Shown in pieces: positions 57,447 through 64,000 of a DNA stretch of 64,000 nt (position 1 is its first letter; the number at the start of each line of letters is the position of its first letter). The position numbers and the translations under genes were made by a program. The stretch comes from Hyposmocoma kahamanoa (taxonomy: Eukaryota; Arthropoda; Insecta; Lepidoptera; Cosmopterigidae). The notes under the pieces are model-generated. The model was given only the letters and a program-made list of their open reading frames with translations. It was not told the origin of the DNA and searched no databases. The stretch spans positions 9,466,739 to 9,530,738 of the forward strand of contig NW_020654810.1 of the NCBI RefSeq assembly GCF_003589595.1. Direction: 5' to 3'.

Positions 57447-59064
57447 TATATTAGCTATTAAATTGTATCCTAAAGATGTATCGTGTATATAATTCAGTCA
57501 ATCGTTTAAATTATTTCTGTCAATAAAGTTAATGAATTACCTACTCGTTTTCTTTTCATCACACACAGCCACAAATCGATGACGAAACAATCAAATCACA
57601 ATTACATAATATAACCAACAAGTTAAAGACTAAAAAAGAAATCTTTGTTACCTGATTTGTAATGCGCATTTTGTAAAATAAACTTATATACATATATATT
57701 TTATTCACCAAAGTGACAGTATTTAAATTGGTGGAGAAATGTAATATTTTTGTCACGTTCTATTTTCGTGCCGAGCTTTTTCTTTTGTAGCGAGCCACAG
57801 GCAGTCCATTAATCATGCTATTTGGAAAATAAAAGAATGAACTTTCTCGCAAGCGAGAGGAGCTCTGCTTTCTATCGCTGTACACAATTTGTAACTAGCT
57901 AACATGATGACTTTTCCACATAGAAACCATTTGGGATGAATGTCTTTTTAGACAAAATTGTTAGGAAAAGAAAGTTCCCATGACATTAGGTAGAACATCT
58001 CAGACAAATATCTGCTTAGTTAGTTGGTTTGATATCGTTTGAAGGTTTCTTTACAAAATCTTGCTATTATGCATCAGCGATCTATAATATTAATCCTCTG
58101 ACTAATACTCTTAAAACGTAGAGAAAAACAATACATGAAATCGAGCTTTTGAAATGACACAGGACGGTACGAAATAAAAAATAGGTCATGATGAAATTGC
58201 GACATAAAAACTATTATTAACATATAGAATAAATTGGAACACGGTCGTCAGGGTTGTCAACATAACAATGTTTTCCCCATGGATATGTATGAAACATATT
58301 CAATGTTATTTTGTATATGTTATAGTAGCACGGGCTTATAAAATAGTGTCAGGGTAAAACAATTTAAGTGGCGTAGTAACAACCTATCCTGTTTCCAGAG
58401 TTGCCTGTATATATTAAAAAAACTTCCGCAGTTACAATTCGAAAGTTTCATTTTATTTTTTATCTTTCTGTAATTTACTTTCCTAAATAATATTGTCAAG
58501 CGTAGGCAAATCACCGCTTCCAATGTAACTAAAAGATAAGATTTTAAAAAGTGCTAGAAAGCGTGCGGGGTAGGGGGGATAGGGGAACTAGGTCACTTTC
58601 ATTTTCGTTCATTTCTTTTCGGATGCAACGCGTTGAACATTTGCCGTGCTGCTTAGCATGTATCCATTACCTCCTTTCTTTGCACACTTATTAGTGGAAC
58701 TTGGTTATTCCAATTAGTCACGATTTTAAAACAAAACAAAAATTATATTGACCTATGAAAAATAATTTAAAATTACCTTAGTTTTGACGTCTCTTTGAGT
58801 TTGCGATTTCGTTTGTTCCACCTATGCATGTGACATCTACCATCTTACTATATTTAAAATATAGATGGTTAACACACAGATTGTGAAAGGAAAATATGTA
58901 CACATAACACAGCAAGCCATTCCATATAATTTTTAAGTATTATTACCATACACATAGAGTAAACTAAGATTAAAGTTTTAACTTCGTGCCAGTTGAAAGT
59001 TCGCCATTTTACTTATAATTCGCGAACATAATTTAATAAACTATCAAGTATTGTACGACTATTT
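56537..59064. other. AT-rich non-coding tract
   Basis: No gene is recognised. A 137-codon frame (56444-56857) starts inside the insertion tail and shows no domain. A TA microsatellite is at 57411-57443. Confidence 0.55.
57411..57443. repeat. (TA)n microsatellite
   Basis: An uninterrupted TA run of about 33 bases. Confidence 0.95.
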
Positions 59065-59485
59065 AACCGATTTCAAAAAAAGGAGGAGGTTCCCAATTCG
59101 ACTGTATGTTTTTTTGTATGTATGTTACGCGATCGATACCGGAGTTATCGGTATTTGTGAACCGATTTTCAGGATTCTTTTTTGTTGGAAAGAGGGTATC
59201 TCCATAGTGGTCCCATTTAGTTTTGAAGAAAATCATCCATCTCTAAGGGTGGTTGTTCACGCATGAAGATTATTTTTTTTAAAATAGCGCCTAAATTTTA
59301 TTATAAACAGCAATTAATTTAATAGTTGATTTTGATATTTTCCAATTCAAGGCGTTTTTCTCCCTCGATATACTTTGAGAAGTGAGAACCAATTTTTATT
59401 ATATTTTAGTGGCGAACTAACCCGGTAACCGATTTTAATAAAACATGGTACTTATATGTAATTCCACGTACTTGTGTTTTTTTTA
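59065..59485 (+). repeat. Repeat family C, copy 3 (longest)
   Basis: Starts AACCGATTTCAAAAAAAGG and includes GTTACGCGATCGATACCGG, GAACCGATTTTCAGGATTC, GAAAGAGGGTATCTCC and GGTAACCGATTTTAATAAAA. The right inverted end is eroded. It is about 200 bases longer than copy 2 between the CTAAGGGTGG and GGTAACCG blocks. Confidence 0.7.
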
Positions 59486-59639
59486 GTACTCTGTACTAAG
59501 ATTATTTACAATTTATAACAATATCTCGGATGACATCTAACATACCATAAAAATACACAATACTTTAACTTACCGTGTTTGGTGATAATTTATCGCTAGT
59601 GATGTATTGCTGCAGCGTTCTGCAGTGTTAGTAATCCAA

Positions 59640-59834
59640 GGTGTCTACTCCCGTGATCCGGCAGACATACGTCCGAACCAATTACCTGCCAAATAAGTAA
59701 TACTCGACCAAATCACAAGACAAAGGTTAAGTATAAAGCTTAAGTCGCATCATGCCTCTTTTAATTGGTCGATTATTACTTATGTAACAGTAATGTTTCG
59801 GACGCATGTCGTAAGGTGAACGGGAGTAGACCCC
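59640..59834. mobile_element. Palindromic MITE (195 bp)
   Basis: The left arm (59640-59713, GGTGTCTACTCCCGTGATC...) and the right arm (59763-59834) are imperfect inverted repeats of about 73 bp. GTCTACTCCCG, CGTCCGAA and AAGTAAT.CTCGACCAA are shared. A spacer of about 50 bases separates them. Target duplication is unclear (CCAA against TAGG), so the superfamily is open. Confidence 0.7.
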
Positions 59835-60269
59835 TAGGACCGTGACGCGCGGCGCCAATCTCAAAAATGTGAACCGGATTTTAGGCATACGGACCACGAC
59901 CGCGAATTGCCGCGGCGGATGTGCGCCGCGCTGCTAACGAAAGTAACAACTTTCTACCCCACGTCACGCTAATCACGTACTTTTATAATACAGATTTCTA
60001 ATATAATAAATTGTCTTAAATTTCAATAAAAGTTATTGCAAAAGAGCAAGGTAAATATGATTTCCCTGACCTCTTTTATTTCCTGTGGGGAATGTATTTT
60101 CTGTTATCTAATAACACATACGGATAGCATTTTATTTTTAACGGAAAATTTAATATGCTATTGAAATATTTTTGACGCATTTGCGTTGGCAATTTTGATG
60201 TTTTACACAAACTGGGTGTATGTAAAAATGAAAAATAGTATCTGAAAATATTTGTACTGAATTTCCAAA
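59835..60269. other. Non-coding tract with GC-rich patch
   Basis: A CpG-rich patch at 59840-59940 (GACGCGCGGCGCC, GCCGCGGCGGATGTGCGCCG) follows the MITE. No gene or conserved motif is recognised. Confidence 0.45.
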
Positions 60270-60560
60270 CATTGGTAGCAGTAGAGCTCCTTGCGAAAGA
60301 GCTCGCCCAGGGAAGTACTGACACCTTACCTATTTCTACCGCCAATCAGTAATGGTCACATTACTGTGTTCCGGTTGTGAAGGGTAAGGCTGCTGGTGAA
60401 ATTACAGGCACGTGAGACTTGTCAACTTATGCCTCAAGGTGACGGGCGCAGTAGCTGTGTCCCCAGATCTTTATGATTTAAAGCACTGAGTAACACTGCG
60501 ACAGGCGTGTGGTTTACTACCAGACGCACGCCTTGTTCGTCCCATCACTTGGTGTTATAA
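60270..60560 (+). repeat. Repeat family A, copy 10 (near complete)
   Basis: Runs from TTGGTAGCAGTAGAGCTCC to CACTTGGTGTTATAAAAAG with the A-rich tail preserved, which fixes the sense direction of the family. The hairpin (about 60448-60500) has a small deletion. Confidence 0.85.
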
Positions 60561-62819
60561 AAAGAAAAAAAAACATTGACATAAATTGGACGACAGTAAA
60601 TAAAAAAGGTAATGACAAAGATTGTCTCCAGCGTCCTGATTTTGATTCAAATAGGAATCGATCCGATCGGGTAGTCTCGAAATCAGATGGGTTTCTGAAC
60701 GAGAAGATGAACCTGATTCCTACTATATCTTTGTAATTTGTGAATTAAACCAACTATTGTTATGATTAGAATTGTCAAAAGTTTTCGATCGGCCAGTTGT
60801 GCATCGCAATTATGCGCCTCGACTCGGAAAAGACGCAATTTCCGATCGGGAGAGGCAATCAAAATCAAGCTGCAGATAAACATACACATAAAGAAATAGA
60901 ATAATAAGTACCCCAAATCAACAACGAATCGACATCTGTACTTGTCTGGGTAACCTAATTTAAAGGCAAAACCAATGTAGTACTTTCTAAGGCACCACAG
61001 TTGTCAGGTCAAACTGCAGCGATAGCAATGGAAAAGGTGAAACTTAGCGGAGCGAGAAATCGACGGGATGCGATGTTTATTGTAACGAGCCGGCGATCAG
61101 GCGTCCGCGCAAGAGAAACTGAAAGTAATGGAGCCGCATTCAACCCACTTTCACTGCTCTGGTGCGCAGGCGCCCAGCTGCCACCGCAACGTCACCGCCA
61201 CAGCACCCCGGCAGCGGTATATGCCATACTGTTGTCTCTGCGTTTGCACATTCTCCACATGACACTACGTAACCATCCGTGCCACCTTTTTTGTGGTGAA
61301 ATTGCCGAACCAGACTACCAGGTGGTCAACGACACGATGTTCAATTTAATAATTTTAATAATAACACATTGCTCATTTCTTTTTATATGTATTATCGGCA
61401 CGCTTGAGTAATGAAACTTTCACCATCAGCATTTTCTCACATTTTCTCTTACAACGCGTTTTCCGCTCAATGTTCGTAACGTAGTTTCCTTTAGTTCATT
61501 CTAATGGCAATTCGAGATCTGTCTATTTTTGCCACTTGCGATTACTTCGGAAGCTTAAGTAAAGCAAAGTCTAAATATTTTAGTATACAGACACAGACTC
61601 TCTCCTCGTGGTGAGAGTGTCTCAGTACCTACCGAACCTAAATCTGAGTATCACTCTAGGTCACGCCCACTACCGTTTACTTAGTGTAACATATTTATGG
61701 TAACTGAGCCATCTGATAAATTTTATATACTGTAGGTACATTGTCTCGCTTTTGTTGCAAGAATTATAACAAAAGAAAGTTAAACACGTTGTATAGTACT
61801 TATTTTATTACAAACCTACTTCGAAAAAGATTGTAAAACGTAATGAAATAAAGTATCGAATGTCGTGATCGATTCTAGGCATAATTCCATTGTTGGTTTG
61901 GTACTCAGCCGCCGCTGGGAACTTTCTCCGGTGGAGAATAGGTGCATTTCACTTTCACGTTCTGTTTATTAACCAACCACGCTTCATCAAATGAGACGTG
62001 AAAATGTTTTGACTGCCTATAACATTTAGTTTAATGAAAACTGTTAAAGACTGGTGCGAGTGGAAAAAGCGAAAGGGGATGCCAGAAACACAACAATTAG
62101 ATATTTGTAATGTTTGATTACCCCAATAAGTGACAGGCATAACATTCATGCGTATATCTATAATTGTAAGTCAATGCGTATATCGGTTAAAATGGTAAAG
62201 TTTTCGAAATTCAAATTAAAAATTAAGGATACGTTGATCGTAGCACAGCTGGGACAAAACAAATACATGAAGGAATTATAATTATCTCTTTACGCGATTG
62301 AAATAAAGCCTATATACAAAATATTTTAAATAATATTAGATGGTAGATTGTGTCCTGCATTACATACATGCTATTAATATTTTTGGTTTTGTTATTTTTA
62401 ATATACAGTCACGAAGATTAGAAGGTGGTGGTACCTATATTCTGACTGGAGTTATAGTATAGTGCCTTGATATCTCCAAAAAGATGGCAGCACAAAAGCG
62501 GTTACAAAATGTAGGAATACCTAAAAAAGTCTCTTAACTTATGTCCACATGCTATGATCTTCTAGTCAGAGTAATACGCAATAATTTCATCGTTAATTTT
62601 GTACCCGAAAACCCATAAGACCAGTAAGGAAGTAAAAATATTATATATATTTAATGCAAAAGCACGGAAATTCAGTGAGACAATTATTGAGACAGATTAA
62701 TTTAAATTAATTTATTATTTATTAATTTGATTTAGATTAATTTAAATTTACTCATTTGCTGTCTGCACAAATTACTACTTGTTCTTATTATTATTTTTGC
62801 ACAATGTATACTTGGTACT
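60561..62819. other. Non-coding tract with GC-rich patch
   Basis: No gene is recognised. A 136-codon plus-strand frame (61001-61411) crosses a GC-rich patch and ends in a hydrophobic stretch, but I see no family resemblance. The rest is AT-rich. Confidence 0.5.
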
Positions 62820-63066
62820 TGGTGTAACGGGCTGGTGTCCGCAATTCGACGTCAAGGCGCCTATTTTGCGTGTGGTGCATAATGTATAAATAAAATAACG
62901 ACAATTGTAAATTTTACTACACCATTGGAAGGTTTGCTGGTACTTTTAGCACAGGTTTTCCTGTTTTAAGTACCAGCGGTCATATCTACTGATTCTTTGA
63001 TACTTGCTGCACACTATGCATGTTGTATTATTATTATGGCAAATAAATTTATTATTATTAAAAAAA
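62820..63066 (+). mobile_element. LINE-like 3' end with TTA-rich tail
   Basis: Contains a small stem (GCTGGTACTT/AAGTACCAGC, 62936-62977) and ends GGCAAATAAATTTATTATTA followed by A-rich sequence. An AATAAA signal next to a short tandem tail suggests a non-LTR 3' untranslated region. No coding block is included. Confidence 0.5.
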
Positions 63067-63109
63067 GCTCATACTCGAAACTCCTCCAGGTGAAAACAGG
63101 CGTGCCCTA

Positions 63110-63310
63110 AATTTGAGCCTTAGAACGGAGTAAGGGTACCGGAACTAGAGTCGGCGTTAATGAGGTTACATCCAACACAGGTAAACATACTTTTAAAAAC
63201 CTTAACTGGTCACTACATACTAAGCAAGCATCTACAGAATGGGTCTGGCCAAGGCAGATTGCTACTACTAGCAGCCTACTGCAAGGCAAAGGAAAAAAAC
63301 AAACGCATCC
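63110..63310 (+). pseudogene. LINE ORF2 C-terminal (post-RNase H) fragment
   Basis: The plus-strand frame from 63160 reads LLKTLTGHYILSKHLQ, the conserved block after RNase H in R1/I/Jockey-type ORF2 proteins. A one-base frame change then gives RMGLAKADCYY in the next frame, the usual continuation. The piece lies just downstream of a separate LINE 3' end and is broken. Confidence 0.6.
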
Positions 63311-64000
63311 ACGGTAAGTTATTTCACTATTTTATTACTCTTGAGGACGTCAAAACGCTGACATCTAAGAGCGTGAATAATTCTAATTAAAAGAGGTAAC
63401 AACCATTACTACGTAGCGTAGATTAATTCGAATTAAAAGTCAGAATACCTACTTACTTTCTTCTTATGTTTCCACGTGCCACTCAATTTAATTTTTAGTT
63501 TTCACCTGCCTTTATAGCAAATCATTACGGGCGTGATTTTCTGATATTTATAGGTATAACAAATTTCCATATATGTTTAACAATTTATGAGATACAAGGA
63601 TTTAAGAAGATTAAATAGCTGTTTTTAACGTTTCCGAACGCATGAAAGTAAGTTCAGCATGTTATGAGTTTTTGAATCACATCACACAGACACAGACATC
63701 AAAATCATAATAATATTAAAAATATTTACTTACATATTTTGAATATTATTATGTTTTTGGTGTCTGTAGACTTGGAGTTCCGAAAATATAATTATCGTCC
63801 TCGAGTGTACACGCGTCGTTCTATTCATCTATCTATATTCATATATTATATAGATATATTGTGTATCTATAGAGAAATTTCTCAATTATAAGCTCGAAAT
63901 AAAGAAAATTAGCGGCCATTCCGGTTACTGAGTGAAATAGCGGGCGCGTTATAGAGCGGCGCGAAGTGTGGTGCGGCCCGCGCAGGCGGTGTCAGCCGAT
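63311..64000. other. AT-rich tract ending in a GC-rich edge
   Basis: AT-rich DNA with a long inverted repeat at 63692-63767. From about 63910 the composition turns GC-rich with CpGs (GCGGGCGCG, GAGCGGCGCG). This may be the start of a promoter or exon beyond the window; there is no reading frame to test. Confidence 0.4.
63692..63767. repeat. 34-bp-arm inverted repeat
   Basis: Arms 63692-63725 and 63734-63767 match at 31 of 34 positions as inverted repeats around the loop TTACTTAC. The outer part reads ACAGACATCAAAAT, the inner part CATAATAATATTAAAAATAT. It could be a palindromic MITE or, less likely, a transcribed hairpin. Confidence 0.75.

Noticed and set aside
61001..61411. A 136-codon gene with a membrane segment
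   Set aside because: No family resemblance; the hydrophobic end comes from AT-rich sequence.

Overview
This looks like non-coding nuclear DNA from an insect, most likely a moth or butterfly (Lepidoptera). The sequence is AT-rich with scattered GC-rich patches, and no open reading frame looks like an ordinary host gene. It is crowded with tRNA-derived SINEs, LINE 3' ends with short tandem tails (ATTGT, TAGA, GACTTT), MITEs and other short repeats of types I recognise from lepidopteran genomes. The assignment rests on repeat style only, because there is no conserved host gene to anchor it. The window is probably an intergenic tract or a very long intron.

The one large element is a decayed non-LTR retrotransposon on the minus strand (about 19.67-23.95 kb). 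It has a zinc-knuckle ORF1 overlapping by 11 bp an ORF2 with APE endonuclease, reverse transcriptase and part of an RNase H domain, the layout of the I superfamily. It carries frameshifts, a stop and a substituted endonuclease catalytic residue, and stops inside RNase H. Smaller LINE pieces lie at 6.3, 27, 34.3, 35, 40.6, 45, 48.3, 50, 51.1, 62.9 and 63.2 kb.

DNA-transposon relics include a 376-bp element with perfect 22-bp inverted ends, a perfect 8-bp duplication and a THAP-like start, probably P-element related (37.05 kb). There is also a hAT-like element (2.5 kb) holding a Harbinger-type MITE, a second Harbinger-type MITE (45.2 kb), and palindromic MITEs at 51.9 and 59.6 kb. A 300-bp repeat, called family A here, occurs at least ten times and always centres on the same hairpin. 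Families B, C, D and E recur two or three times each. Several insertions are nested, so part of the insertion order can be read.

The remainder is low-complexity AT-rich DNA with short GC-rich islands. These islands repeatedly contain YGACCTTG, the extended half-site bound by ERR/FTZ-F1-type nuclear receptors, and are the best candidates for regulatory elements. No functional protein gene, true tRNA, rRNA or CRISPR array was found. The GC-rich last 100 bases may be the edge of a promoter or exon lying beyond the window.
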